Below are positions 45,771 through 57,419 of a stretch of 64,000 nucleotides of DNA, one piece after another. Within the stretch, counting starts at the first letter, position 1. Each line of letters opens with the position of its first letter. This DNA is from Chrysomallon squamiferum (Eukaryota; Mollusca; Gastropoda; Neomphalida; Peltospiridae), in the NCBI GenBank assembly GCA_012295275.1, contig CM022665.1, positions 5,686,901 to 5,750,900 on the forward strand, read 5' to 3'. The notes under the pieces are model-generated. The model searched no databases. It had not been told where the DNA came from and was given only the letters and a program-made list of their open reading frames with translations. Position numbers and translations under genes: made by a program.

Positions 45771-46229
45771 GCACAAAAGGTTGTAGTAGTTGTAATTGCA
45801 CAAAAATGACAACCGCACACCACCAATCATAACGACAAAAGCAATAACTACACAATAATAATAATAAACACTAAAATCCCTGCCACTATCTTTCCACTGA
45901 ATGTAAATGCTCACAATTTAATTCTTATTTCTTTTCTTTGCATATTTTTAATCTTTCTTCCATTCATTTCCAAAGAGTTATATTTAATCCTTCTTATTTA
46001 TTTATTTATTTTTATTTTTTTTATCGCTAACCTCAACATCAGTGAAATTGTGATTCATTTTCTTTTTCTTCTTCATCTTATATGTTTTTTTTTTTTTTAC
46101 TCAAACCCGTTTGAGCCATAAACTGAAATCCCTTCTTATAAACGAGAAGGTGAATCATGAATGAATGACAAGTCAATTTAAGGGCACTCAGTTTTTCATT
46201 AAAAAAATAAACATTATATAAACAGAACT

Positions 46230-46235
46230 AACGTA

Positions 46236-46275
<40 letters not shown>
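46230..46275. repeat. Long poly(A) run
   Basis: An A-run of about 33 nt followed by (AAT)n. No retroposon body is recognised upstream. Confidence 0.85.
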
Positions 46276-46278
<3 letters not shown>

Positions 46279-47574
46279 AAAAACAAGAATAATAATAATA
46301 ATAAAAAAACTCCTCGTCTATAATACTCAATAATAGACTGATGTCCAAGAATAGATGACCAGAATACCTTAAATGTCGCGAAGCGTAACGCTGTGATATT
46401 TAACTTACGTCGTGTACTCGTCTATTTACCGCCTTGTTTACCGTGACCGTCATTTTTGTGAAACAATTACTGTTGTTTTGATGAGTCGAAATAAACTGGG
46501 AAGAAATATAATAGATGTGGCTGTGTGCCCTGACATTCCTTTAAACAGAAACGTGTTCCACGTGCCAGCCCTTTGTGGCTCGCTCCTATTGTGGTCTATT
46601 TATTTATTTATTTATTTATTGTTTGTTTGTTTGTTTATTTTAAATGAGCTTTTATTTCCCGTTTTTTTTCATAATTTAGAAATTAAATTTAAAAAAAAGT
46701 CGTGTTATCTTATACAATGAAATTTAAAAGAAAAAATATAATAATAAAAATAATCGTATTTTCAGTCAGATTAACTAACTGAAAATAATAGTGGTATAAA
46801 TATTAAATTTTGAATTAGAGTGAAAACATTAAAACTGCACACACTCTGGTACACTCTGGTCGCAAAAAAATTAAAAATCAAAAAAAAAAAAAAAAAAAAG
46901 GTTAACTGATTTTGTTTGTAAGTTAGCTGTTACAATAAAAAAAGTTTTGTAACTGCAACACACGCACTACTTTCTGTATAAATAATTTTTATTGAACATG
47001 AAATTTAATAAATAACGCCAAGATCTAAACTTCTGTTGTTAATACGCAATGTAATAACTGTTAGATACGACTGGCTTATTAAACGAGATGTCATTACGTA
47101 TCAAATTTATATCAGGAGTGACTGGTTCAATGTGGCCCATTCGGTTGTGACGTCTCACTTTCTATGACGTAGAAGAAACAAAATATATACGTAACGTACA
47201 TATGAAACACTAATTATTTCCACGTCACACATGCTGTTATGTATGAAGAGTTTATCTGCAGATCATTTATCACTTTTAAAGAAAACGAAACCAAATTACA
47301 GAACTTTTTCATTATCAATAAGAATTCAATGGTTCCTTTACTGTTGGATGTCAGTGATTTTACAACTAATTAGGTTTGTCATCGTGAAATAGTTTTAATC
47401 ACTATCAGTCAGAGAATCAAACGCAGTTTTTGCAAAAATGGTTCTAAGCCATTTTGTAATTGAGCTCTTCATATATTCATATATGCGTGTGTGTGTGTGT
47501 CTTTTTTTCTGTGTGTATACAATAATAATACTACCACTAAACTATTAATGTTACTGTTACAGTAACAACAACTA

Positions 47575-47729
<155 letters not shown>

Positions 47730-49081
47730 ATACTTTATTCTACTATCTCTTATTCTGTACTCTCTATTTTTCTACACATTTATTCACCCCCACTTTTTTT
47801 TCATTTTTTTTTTTCAAGTCATTTATTTAATTTATTTTTCGTTAGTAGTATATGTAACATTATAACATCCCTAGCATTTGTTGGAGAACATAGAAAAATA
47901 ATAAAAAGCTCGTAATGGCGAAACATATTACCTTCGTAAGCAATAAAACAAATTTTAATCACTGAGGCTTAACTTGGAGAGGATTTGTCCAGAAAGAAAT
48001 GTCTTTTATTTACGGTAAATGTCACTAAAAATCACATTAGTCTTTCTTCACGCAAGCTTGGTCTTTTCAAGCTAATTTTTCAGTGTGAGAAAACGTGACA
48101 GAAAGACAAATCCTGATCCACAAACTCGCTGTGCGGCTCGTGTTTTCTGTTCAGAACAGAAACTGCAGTCTGTGTCTCGTTTATTTGTTTTGTATGTTTG
48201 TTTGTTTATTTGTTTGCTTTTGCTTTCTTTTAGAATGGTAATTATATTTTTGCAGCTTTCCTTTCAGAACTGTAGGTTTACGCTAGAGTTCATGTTTTCT
48301 GTTTTGAATGGCAATTATAATTTAGTGTTTTTTTTTTTTTTTAAATTTTAATGTTGTCTGCACTTTTTCTTTCTTTGTTTCTTTTCACTTTTCTTTTCCC
48401 TTTAAAAAAAAAAAATAAAAAAAAAAATAAAAACTATAATGGTGATTCTATTCTTGAACTCGTTTTTTATTTTAAAACGATAACATCTAGAGCTCAAACT
48501 TTTCTATTTAAAGGAAACTTTAGTCTAAAGTTTCCAATTTTGTTGATCAGTTTAGTCTTGAGCTCATGGTTTGTTTGTTTGTTTGTTGTTTTTTTTTGTT
48601 GTTTTTTATATGGCGGTGGTGGTTGTTTTTTAAAGTTTTTTTTTTTTTTTTTTTTTCAGAATTGTATTTGTAGTTTAAAGATTATGTTTTAATTTTTTAA
48701 AAGGTAAGGGCTGAAATATTTAGAATTTTTCTTTTTGTTGTTGTTGTTTTGAATTTTAAAAGTAAATGTATTTCCAAGTTTTAATGTTATTTTTCCGAAT
48801 TTTTTCTTGACAGATCTAGATCAGATTTAACCATTTTTGTTTACACCAGTCATTAGCAGTTTGTCGTTATTATAAATACCTTTCAGCTCTCCCAAAATTA
48901 TTAATTTAATAATCATAAGGCTAATCTTTATTTCTGAGTGTGTGTGGTGTGTGTGTATAATAGGTGTGTATCTATGTAGGTACGTATGTATGTAAGTAAC
49001 TATGTGTGGGTATGTGTGTGTGTGTGTGATGAATTTATGTGTGTGAATATATATCGGTATGTATGTACTTACGTATGAGTG

Positions 49082-49114
<33 letters not shown>

Positions 49115-49347
49115 GTAAATACGTGTACATGTGTGTGCTCTGGTGTCTATATATGTGTCAATGAAGAAATGAGAAACTGCATTTATGAGTATTTACTATA
49201 TGTATATCCAGTACCTTAACACAAGTATCTCAATATGGCTATTAATAAAGATACAAAAATAAGCTAAATATTTGTCACACGTCAAGGTCATTAAACCAAA
49301 AAATTACAAAATTTCGACACTGTAATTAATATATAACCACCGCTCTA

Positions 49348-49391
<44 letters not shown>

Positions 49392-49465
49392 GCTTTTAAG
49401 CCAAACTCGAACTTGCAGGAAACTGTAACACAATCTTTGAAAAAAAAAAAAAAAAAAAAAAAAAC
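49348..49465. repeat. Two long poly(A) runs
   Basis: A-runs of about 38 nt (49350-49387) and about 25 nt (49440-49464), separated by 52 nt of non-repetitive sequence. Confidence 0.9.
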
Positions 49466-49559
49466 ATTTCTCTGAGACCCACCCCACGAAATAGAAAAAT
49501 ATCATACGCTAGGAATACTTGCTATTATAACTTATGTGTTCTGACCACACTATCTTACG

Positions 49560-49800
49560 TGATGAATCTGGGTCAGAGAGATAGGCGGAATGCCTCGCGG
49601 GCCCCTGTTAACATATCTCGAATACTTCGAGGACATTGAAAAGGCGAAAAGACTTGTATGTACATTTATTAATTTAGCGCGACCCGGGAACACCCGTGTG
49701 GCGCCAGAGAGCACGAGGCCAAGAGGAGATAATGAGACAGGTTATCGCCACGTCACATCCTATCCTGCTCATGAATAAATATTAATTAAAACCGCGATCG
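49560..49800. other. GC- and CpG-richer islet in AT-rich DNA
   Basis: A sharp composition change with many CpG (CTCGCGGGCCCC, GCGCGACCCGGG, GGCGCCAG, CACGTCAC) and a perfect CTCGAAtacTTCGAG palindrome at 49616-49630. A 62-codon open frame starts at 49590 with no recognised domain. It could be a conserved regulatory element, an exon of an unknown gene or a transposon remnant. Confidence 0.4.
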
Positions 49801-49942
49801 AAAACATTTTGGTGTAAAAATAAAGTCAGTTTGGTAGCGTTTAGTGCTGTTTTTGTGCATAATGTTGGTCAGGTGTTGTTTGGTGTTTGGTAGCTGTTGA
49901 TGCGCCATAGAAAATATAATGATGTAAAAACAAACTATGTAA

Positions 49943-49944
<2 letters not shown>

Positions 49945-49990
<46 letters not shown>
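49945..49990. repeat. (TG)n-(TA)n microsatellite
   Basis: Short GT run followed by about 16 TA units. Confidence 0.93.
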
Positions 49991-49992
<2 letters not shown>

Positions 49993-50290
49993 CAAATAAA
50001 TAAATAAATAACAGCAATAGCAATAGCAGCAACAACAATGGTTAGAAAAAGAAAGAAAGAAAGAAAGAAAGTTTCTATTTCCAGTTACTTAATTATTATT
50101 ATTAAAAAATAATGAGCTTAGCATAATTAAAAAAAAATAATAATAATAAATTCACAAATGGGACACTTCAAAACAATTTTATTATTAATGATTGTTTGCT
50201 TTCATATATATATTTGTGTACAATGATATATGAAAGAGAACATATCGTATGAAATCACAGTTTGGTTTAATTATTCACATTAGTTAACAC

Positions 50291-50293
<3 letters not shown>

Positions 50294-50374
<81 letters not shown>
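50294..50374. repeat. (AT)n array of about 80 bp
   Basis: About 40 AT units with one phase shift near 50339; self-complementary and cruciform-prone. Confidence 0.95.
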
Positions 50375-50383
<9 letters not shown>

Positions 50384-50799
50384 ATTATTTGACAAACCAC
50401 TGAATGGGCACTGGTTGGACCGAACAATAAACTAGTAAAAGCACTAAGAAGGTTTGATCTTTCCACCTATCATACCTCAAGCCAGTTCTGAACTACAGCC
50501 TGCCCTGGTGAGTAAATATTTGTTAAACATTAGCGTTTGTATCACAAGCATAACAAAGCTAATGTAGCTAGTACCGAAAGGTCACTTTTGAATCTGCCAC
50601 TGTGATATCGTGTATGTTTTGAGTATTAAGATATCTGTGATGTCTATCGGGTAAATCATTACAACGGTTAAATGTTTTGACGGGTCTGTCTGTCTAGATT
50701 TATTGGCATGTTTTTTTTCTTTTTTTTTCTTTTTGTTTTGTTTTGTTGGGGTTGTTTTTCTTTCAACGCTGTCATTTCTATTTATTATTGTAATGGTAA

Positions 50800-51000
50800 T
50801 ATCAGCAGCAATAGTAGTAATAGTAGTAGGAGTATGAGTAGCAGAAATAGTAATAGTTGTACTAGTAATAGTTGTGGTGATGACGGTAGTAGTTGTCTTT
50901 ATGGTAATAGTCGTGGTGGTGGTGGTAGTAATAGTAATAGACGTAGTAGCAACAGCAGCAGCAGCAGTAATTGTACTAGTAATAAAAGTAGTAGGTTTAT
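50800..51000. repeat. Degenerate TAG/TAA/GTA trinucleotide region
   Basis: Interrupted TAG, GTG and CAG triplets. A 164-codon frame over it encodes Ser/Asn/Arg low-complexity sequence and is not a credible gene. Confidence 0.8.
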
Positions 51001-51411
51001 GTTTTTCTTATTTTGTTCTTTGTTTGTATGTACTTTTCTTTTTATGAGCTATAAATTACAATTCATAAAGATTATTTTTTTTTTTTCAGGACGTAGATTT
51101 TACAGATTTTCATTTATAGGTGGAGTCGAAAACAAATCTGTCAGCTCTGCTGTGAAAATGATTTGTATATTTAACTTATTTAAAATAATAAAACAAAATT
51201 AAAATTAAAAAAAAAAAGGTCCAACATAACGTGACCCAGGGATTACAAATGACAATATACACCTGATGAAAACTGCAAACACATGTAAATCAACATTCTT
51301 TTCCTTTCTGCACCGAGCAGGGTTAATTATTATTTATTTAACCTGATTACAGACGGGTCGTCAGTTATTGTGGTGCAAATAATTTCGATGAAATAAGCCT
51401 AACAATAAAAT

Positions 51412-51688
51412 TCATACATATATACATACACACACACATTCATACATTCATACATTCATACATACATACACACACACATACATACGTACACACACACACA
51501 TACATTCATACATACACACACACATACGTTCATACATACATTCATACATACACACACATACATTCATACATACATTCATACATACATACACACATACGTT
51601 CATACATACATTCATACATACACACACATACGTTCATACATACATTCATACATATATACACACACACTCACACACACACACACACACA
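51412..51688. repeat. CATA/CACA/TTCATACA higher-order array
   Basis: CATACATTCATACATACACA-type units of about 34-50 bp repeat about 6 times; the array ends in a pure CA run directly before the tRNA-like head at 51692. Confidence 0.9.
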
Positions 51689-51691
51689 AAA

Positions 51692-51880
51692 GGTTGTCTC
51701 GATGGCCGAACGGTAACGTCGTCCGCCTTCAGAGTGTGGGTGAATGGGTGTCATACGTTCGAGTCTCGTCAGCGGCATCTGACGGGTTTGTGAGGTCGTG
51801 ATTGGACTTTGTCCTGCGCCAGTGCGTTCCCGAATATTGTCTATGTTCTGAGTCTATTCAGACATACATAAGACAGAGAA
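51692..51880 (+). mobile_element. tRNA-derived SINE (Leu/Ser-like head), + strand copy
   Basis: The head has an A box TGGCCGAACGG at 51703-51713 and a B box CGTTCGAGTCT at 51755-51765. The 52-nt spacing is longer than in a standard tRNA and fits a long variable arm (Leu/Ser type). The acceptor ends do not pair, so it is not a functional tRNA gene. The body (51778-51871) contains GACGGGTTTGTGAGG, GATTGGACTTTGTCCT and GTGCGTTCCCGA, followed by a CATACATA tail. A second copy of the body lies at 52670-52758 in reverse. Confidence 0.75.
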
Positions 51881-52020
51881 TATTCAAAATCCTAAACTAC
51901 ATTCGTACATACATACACACAAACGTGCATACACACACACACACATACATACATACACATATAAATAATTCCGATGAAATACTTCTCATAATAAAATACA
52001 TACGTACATAATTTTTATAC

Positions 52021-52053
52021 ACATACATACATACATACATACATACATACATA
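52021..52053. repeat. (CATA)n repeat
   Basis: About 8 CATA units. Confidence 0.93.
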
Positions 52054-52570
52054 ATTTTGTATATATTTGTTTTTCTCTTTTTTCAAAGGAAACAAGAAAA
52101 TAAGTAAATATGCAACCAAGCATCCTAAAAAAATGGTAAAAATATTAAAAAACGAAGAATAGAGTACCTATGTACCTTTCACGTGTTACCAATGAGTGCA
52201 TATATATATATGTAATGCACTTTGTACGAAGAACCTTGTTTACTCTATTCTGGTCACATGGAGATTATGTTGAGAGACAAAGTTATGCGAAACAATGCGT
52301 GTGTCAATAGGTTAGCGACCTTTCAATTTACACAGTGCATGTCTCTGCAACTAGACTGTCACTTTCATATCATTTATCTCCTGTACATCGTCTGTCATTC
52401 TGTCGTGTAAAACACATGTAATATATAACTGGTCGTTATCTACATGTATTATATGTGTATGTGTAGTTATCTGTGTGTGTATGTGTGAGTGTTTGTATAT
52501 ATATATATGTATGTATGTAATATTACGTATGTATGCAGATAAGTAACTAGGTAGGTATACAAGCACATGA

Positions 52571-52601
<31 letters not shown>

Positions 52602-52659
52602 GTATGTGTATGTATATATATATATATGAATGTGTGTATTGTATATGTTTGTAAATATG

Positions 52660-52760
52660 TATGTATGTACGTCTGAATAGACTGTACATAGACAATATCG
52701 GGAACGCACTGGCGCAGGAGGACAAAGTCCAATCAGAACTTCACAAACCCGTCAGACGCA
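52660..52760 (-). mobile_element. SINE body, minus-strand copy, 5' truncated
   Basis: On the minus strand it reads CTGACGGGTTTGTGAAG, GATTGGACTTTGTCCT, GCGCCAGTGCGTTCCCGA, TATTGTCTATG and CTATTCAGACGTACATACAT, nearly identical to the body at 51778-51871 (about 90% by eye). The tRNA-like head is missing; a CA array takes its place at 52755-52822. Confidence 0.8.
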
Positions 52761-52822
52761 CACACGCACACACACGCACACACACGCACACACACACGCA
52801 CACACACACACACACACACACG
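52755..52822. repeat. (CA)n array with CG variants
   Basis: About 33 dinucleotide units, mainly CACACG blocks then pure CA, abutting the truncated 5' end of the reverse SINE copy. Confidence 0.93.
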
Positions 52823-53009
52823 TATCTCCTCTACACAACACACATATATGTATTCATGATGAGACAAGCACTAATACTCACATATAATTATGTACAAAGG
52901 GATTACGTATTTAAATATAGCTGCAGACAATACGATGCTTAAAGTCTGAAACATCTCATTCGCTGGCCAGGTGATTACAGGTATTTCTGGAATGATAACG
53001 TTTTTTTTG

Positions 53010-53310
53010 TTGTTTTTTTGTTTTTTTTTTTTTTTTTTTTTTTTTGCTTTTAGCCAAACAACACATTAGAAGCAGATGAAAGTAAATCTAAAACAAACAG
53101 AATACACTTTCTGTGTTGACAAACAAGCAACTTCTGCTTGCAATCCGTGCGTATGTCACTGTAATAACGAATGTCTTGCGTAAGTTTCTAAAGGTGTGTT
53201 AACACATGGCGATTTGTTGTAACGAGCTGTTATGTTAAATCACTCCTGAGACCGCGCTAAATTCTTTGCTATTATGAATAGCTGGCTTTTTTTTTTTTTT
53301 TTTTTTTTTT
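53010..53310. other. T-runs with less AT-rich sequence between, no gene seen
   Basis: T-runs at about 53002-53045 and 53287-53310. The intervening 240 bp is of mixed composition without a recognisable frame. Confidence 0.5.
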
Positions 53311-53819
53311 GTTTGTTTGTTGGTTGATGGGTTGGTTGGTTGATTGGTTTTACTATTATTTTATTCCCATTTCATCGCCATTTTTATAAATAACTGACTT
53401 ATAGTTACTGGATACCTTGCTGATCTTAAACTACGTAATCATGCGTCTTTAAATGAAATATTAAAATATCACGAAGCTTTCTGTATTTTTTTGCGCGAAA
53501 CAAAAATTCCGGAAATGATGTCACGCTTTTCAATATACCACCCCACATAATAACTATACCCCTAAAGGACAGCCTGTAATGTCTAACTATGCCCACAGCT
53601 ATCCGCTTTGTCTACATGCTTCTAAGAATGCATTGTGTTTGGGTTATCTTAACTCATCAAAAATAACCAGCAGCAGGCAGACAAAAACTTTGACCTTAAA
53701 AGTTCACCCGAGACGGCAGCAAATTGTGGCCGCTAGGTAACTGATGTACAGGACATTTACCTCTCAGGCCAAAAAACCTTTACAAAATACTCATTTCAAA
53801 AGTAAAGAAACAAACATCT

Positions 53820-54026
53820 TTTAATAAAAAAATAAATAAATAAACAAAGTAAAAATAAAAAAATAAATAAATAAACAAAGTAAAAATAAATAAATAAATA
53901 AATAAACATAAAATAAAAATAAATAAATAATAAAGATAAAATAACAAAAATAAATAATAAACATAAAATGAAAGAATAAGTAAATAGATAAAATAATTAG
54001 CAAATAAATAAATAAATAAATAAATG
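53820..54026. repeat. (AAATA)n/(AAATAAAC)n array
   Basis: About 200 bp of AAATAAAT/AAACAAAG/AAATAAAC units, ending in pure AAAT. Minus-strand open frames over it are YLFIY low-complexity. Confidence 0.9.
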
Positions 54027-55050
54027 TATGAAAGCATTAGAAATCATTGTAGTTTTGTCGTGGATGAAATGTGATTTCATCTCTTTGTCGTCTGTATTAA
54101 TACTGATGTAGCAAGGGTCTGTCGTTACTATTATATGCATGTAATATGGACATGTATGTAATGTGTATCTTACCCTATATCATATATCATGCACATATCT
54201 TGATGCTTTTTATGGTGATCATATTTTTCTATCAGTATTTCAAGCATCCCTCTAGTTCAGTTGACTACTGTGTCTTTGACAGAAATCCGTTCTCTTGTTA
54301 TTATCTCTCCATTTTAAATGTATCTACATTATTCATAATGTTGTTGTGTGAAGATTATGTCGGTCGTGAAACTAAATTGTTGAGATCTTTAATTATGATC
54401 TGAAGTCATGAAAAGAAATTTTACCACATAGATATATATCTATGTATCTATATATTCGCACACGCACACACACACACAAACGCACATGCACGCACATTCA
54501 CACTCCATAACTGTACGTGTGTACGTGTGCCTTTTTGTGCCTGTGCTATCATCAGATTAAACCTATAGCATTTTCATACACCTTCATATACCTTCATTTA
54601 TGTTTCTGTAGTTAAGAATGTTAAGTTTGTTAATTCGCGTTTTAAAATCTGGTTTAATGATTCCGGCTTTTGCGTCTCACACGAATATCTAACGTTTCTA
54701 CGATGAAAATTGATTCTTTGTGAGAAATGTTTTTGAGCAAAAATACGTCATATATAAAACTATAAATTCTGTTATTAAGATGGAAAAACAAGTTTAAAGT
54801 CTTTATGGACTTACTGTTTTTAAACAGCTTTTGGTATCTGTTTTTTGTTCTCGTTAATAGACCTGGCGATCAAAGTTCACAATGTTATCCGTGGTAATCT
54901 CCGTTTATACATTTTATTATTTTGCCCAAAGCATCGTGAACTATTGTTGTTGTCCACATAAAAAAAAAAAAAAATGAAAACAAACAGATATACATGTAAA
55001 TAAAAATACAAATACTATTTTTTCATCTTTTGTTTTATTTCTTATTATTG

Positions 55051-55051
<1 letters not shown>

Positions 55052-55096
<45 letters not shown>
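55052..55096. repeat. Poly(T) run of about 45 nt
   Basis: Uninterrupted T. A minus-strand retroposon tail is possible, but no body is recognised next to it. Confidence 0.93.
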
Positions 55097-55097
<1 letters not shown>

Positions 55098-55259
55098 TAT
55101 TTGTGTTTTTATATTTCTCGGAGGCATGGTGTGCCGCTGGAACTATTCTCCTCACTGGACATCATTTGCAATATCTCGTTCCACCAGTCTGTCTCAGTCG
55201 CTCTCTCATCTTTCTTTCTAGGTCTCTCTTTCTGTCGATGTAATCTCTCCACATCTGTC

Positions 55260-55420
55260 TTTGTTTCCGTCTGTCTCTCTGTTTATCTATCTTCTGTCTG
55301 TCTGTCTGTCTATTTGTGTACGTGTTTGTCGATCTGCATGTCTGTATCTGTCTGTCTATCTGTTTGTCTATCAGTCCATCCATCCCTCGCTCATTTTCTA
55401 TTCATGTGTGTGTGTGTGTA
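55260..55420. repeat. TCTG-type tetranucleotide-rich region
   Basis: Imperfect TCTG/TCTA/TTTG units. Frames over it (Cys/Leu/Ser/Val-rich) are repeat-derived. Confidence 0.8.
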
Positions 55421-55888
55421 TATCTTTTAGGTGTATGTTTTCTTTGAAAATTAACTTTCGCACTTTATGAAATCAACCTCATTTCCACTTAATTATTGTA
55501 TCTCTTTTCTGAGACTCTTTTAATATGACTTTTAATGCACCTGTTTTTTTGTTATTTTTTGACCACTTCGACTTAACATGCCAAAACATCAACAATGAAA
55601 ATTTTATCTCACTGCAAACTGACCCGCTACTCTCTTTAAACAAACCTCCTTTTGTACAAAAGAACGCCAGTCATTTGAAACATAAATTCTATCATACTGC
55701 TATAAAGCCTACAGTGTATTTTAATTCTCGGGTATGAAATTTCCATTAAATGCAAACCATTGTCTAAGATTACCGATCGTCAGTTTTCTGAAAACCAACA
55801 CCATACTCGACTGAAATAAAAATCCGAGGTGTGGGTGTCACGTGATTCAGGTATACGATTGTTTACTATTCGGGTGAATAGTTAACCT

Positions 55889-55889
<1 letters not shown>

Positions 55890-55919
<30 letters not shown>

Positions 55920-56083
55920 GTGTGTGGAATGCGTAGAAATGTTTTATTATACAACCCCCATATGGCACAAATATATGAAAGATTTGTTATTGTGGTCCTA
56001 GTAAAGGGGACGCGACCTTCATGGTGAAGCCCTACCTTGTGAAAAACGTGTCTTAATGAAAAAAAAAAAAAAAAAAAAAAAAA
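55890..56083. repeat. Poly(T)...poly(A) inverted pair around ~140 bp of unique sequence
   Basis: T29 at about 55891-55919 and A25 at about 56059-56083 flank a less AT-rich segment. Read on the minus strand the insert ends with AATAAAACATTTCTACGC, similar to tails of mollusc retroposons. It could be a short retroposed segment. Confidence 0.45.
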
Positions 56084-56399
56084 CATACACTGTCAACAGA
56101 ATCTGCGCACGGTTGGTCGTATTGTCAGAAGTAAAATATAAAGACGACAAATGAAAAATAAAAAAATTACTTCTGGTTTTTCTACGAAGTTTTAAAAATC
56201 TTTCGTTAGTGAGTAATTAGTAGTCTCTGTGTAAAGATAATGAAAAGGTTAAAAAAAAGAAAGAAACAAATTTCAGTTGAATTTCAAACAGCCCAAACAT
56301 GCAAAAAAAAAAAAAAAAATCCACACAAAACAAGCATTGTGTTAAAGTATTTTTTTTTTCCAAAAGAGGTTTTTTTATATTGATTTTTATGTATTTATT

Positions 56400-56512
56400 G
56401 TTCTTGTTGTTGTTATGATAATGACGATAATGATTACTACTGCCACTACTACTACTACAGATATTACTACTACTGCTGCTTCTACTACTACTACTACTAC
56501 TAATAATGATGA

Positions 56513-56557
<45 letters not shown>

Positions 56558-56570
56558 CATCATCATTATT
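56400..56570. repeat. (ACT)n and (ATT)n compound microsatellite
   Basis: CTA/ACT triplets at about 56435-56500, then about 13 ATT units at 56510-56557. Ser/Asn-rich minus-strand open frames are repeat-derived. Confidence 0.88.
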
Positions 56571-56970
56571 TATATTTATTCTCCAACGAATTAAAATAAA
56601 ATAAATAAAAATCAAATAAATCTTTGTTATTTATATAACGAATTATAATTAATATTAACACAGCAGTTATTTTTTATTAACTCGCACTTAGAACATAGAA
56701 ACGTTATTTCGTACCTCCTGCAGTTCAACTCTGGTTCATTTAAAAAAAAAAATAAATAAATAAATATCACATGTTAAAAGCGGCTATCATCAAACCGTCA
56801 AAAGTGCTTTTCAACAAATATGACCAGCCTGCGAAATGCATAAACATAGAGAGTCAAAAAAAAAAAATAAAAAAAAAATAAAATAAAATAAAAAAACCCA
56901 TTTCAAGCAATTGTGTCGCATCCCTGTCTACCTGACCGTGACCCGTATGTCAGTTTTACACAGCGAGACG

Positions 56971-57020
56971 TATAAATCACTTTTCAGCGCAGGCAACGCG
57001 AGTCCGGTAAAGCTACGTCA
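56971..57020 (+). promoter_or_regulatory. Candidate core promoter: TATA box and CRE-like site
   Basis: TATAAAT at 56971-56977 lies in a GC-richer island, with TACGTCA (CREB/ATF-like) at 57014-57020. A start of transcription around 57000 would be expected. No coding exon follows within the window, so this would drive a gene whose coding part is further right. Confidence 0.4.
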
Positions 57021-57260
57021 CGCTAGTTGTGAGTGGACGTAAGCAACGATTACCTGTAGAGTTTCAGCTGCGATCGCCAGGTGAGAAAGGCTGGCCAGTG
57101 AGAAGAGGGAGGAGGATAACCGAAGTAAAGTTTTAAACGCCTCTTGTTCTGTAGCGTCAACGGTCGAAGCTTTTTATTCATGTAAACGTCAAAAAAAAAA
57201 AAAAAAAAAAAAGAGTTTGTGGATACCTTTTATACAGTTGACAGCTCCTGGTGCACTCAG
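57001..57260 (+). other. Candidate non-coding first exon with two splice donors
   Basis: CCAG|GTGAGA at 57080/57081 and CTCAG|GTAGGA at 57260/57261 both match the donor consensus well. They lie 80 and 260 nt after the presumed start site. No long frame, so it would be 5' UTR. An A-run at 57190-57211 interrupts the longer version. Confidence 0.35.
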
Positions 57261-57350
57261 GTAGGATTCGATAATTTACTGATCTTTATAGTTAAAGCGT
57301 TTGTAAATATGTAGTGCTTTTTACTGTAGTTGTTAGGTCTCTCTGTAGTT

Positions 57351-57352
<2 letters not shown>

Positions 57353-57408
<56 letters not shown>
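57353..57408. repeat. (TC)n microsatellite
   Basis: About 28 TC units, 90 nt after the second candidate splice donor. Confidence 0.95.
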
Positions 57409-57412
<4 letters not shown>

Positions 57413-57419
57413 TCATGAT

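Noticed and set aside
46412-46720. 102-codon open frame with a hydrophobic stretch
   Set aside because: The hydrophobic part is encoded by TTTA and TTTG repeats, and the N-terminal part matches nothing I recognise.
50708-51202. 164-codon Ser/Asn-rich open frame
   Set aside because: It covers TAG/TAA/GTA trinucleotide repeats; the composition is explained by the repeat.
51412-51688. CRISPR-like array
   Set aside because: Units are simple CATA/CACA repeats without unique spacers, in a eukaryotic genome.
51692-51776. Functional tRNA-Leu or tRNA-Ser gene
   Set aside because: A and B boxes are present, but the acceptor ends do not pair, the anticodon arm is not clear and the sequence continues into a repeated SINE body.
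52351-52822. Overlapping His/Thr/Tyr-rich frames on both strands
   Set aside because: Products of CA/CATA arrays flanking SINE copies.
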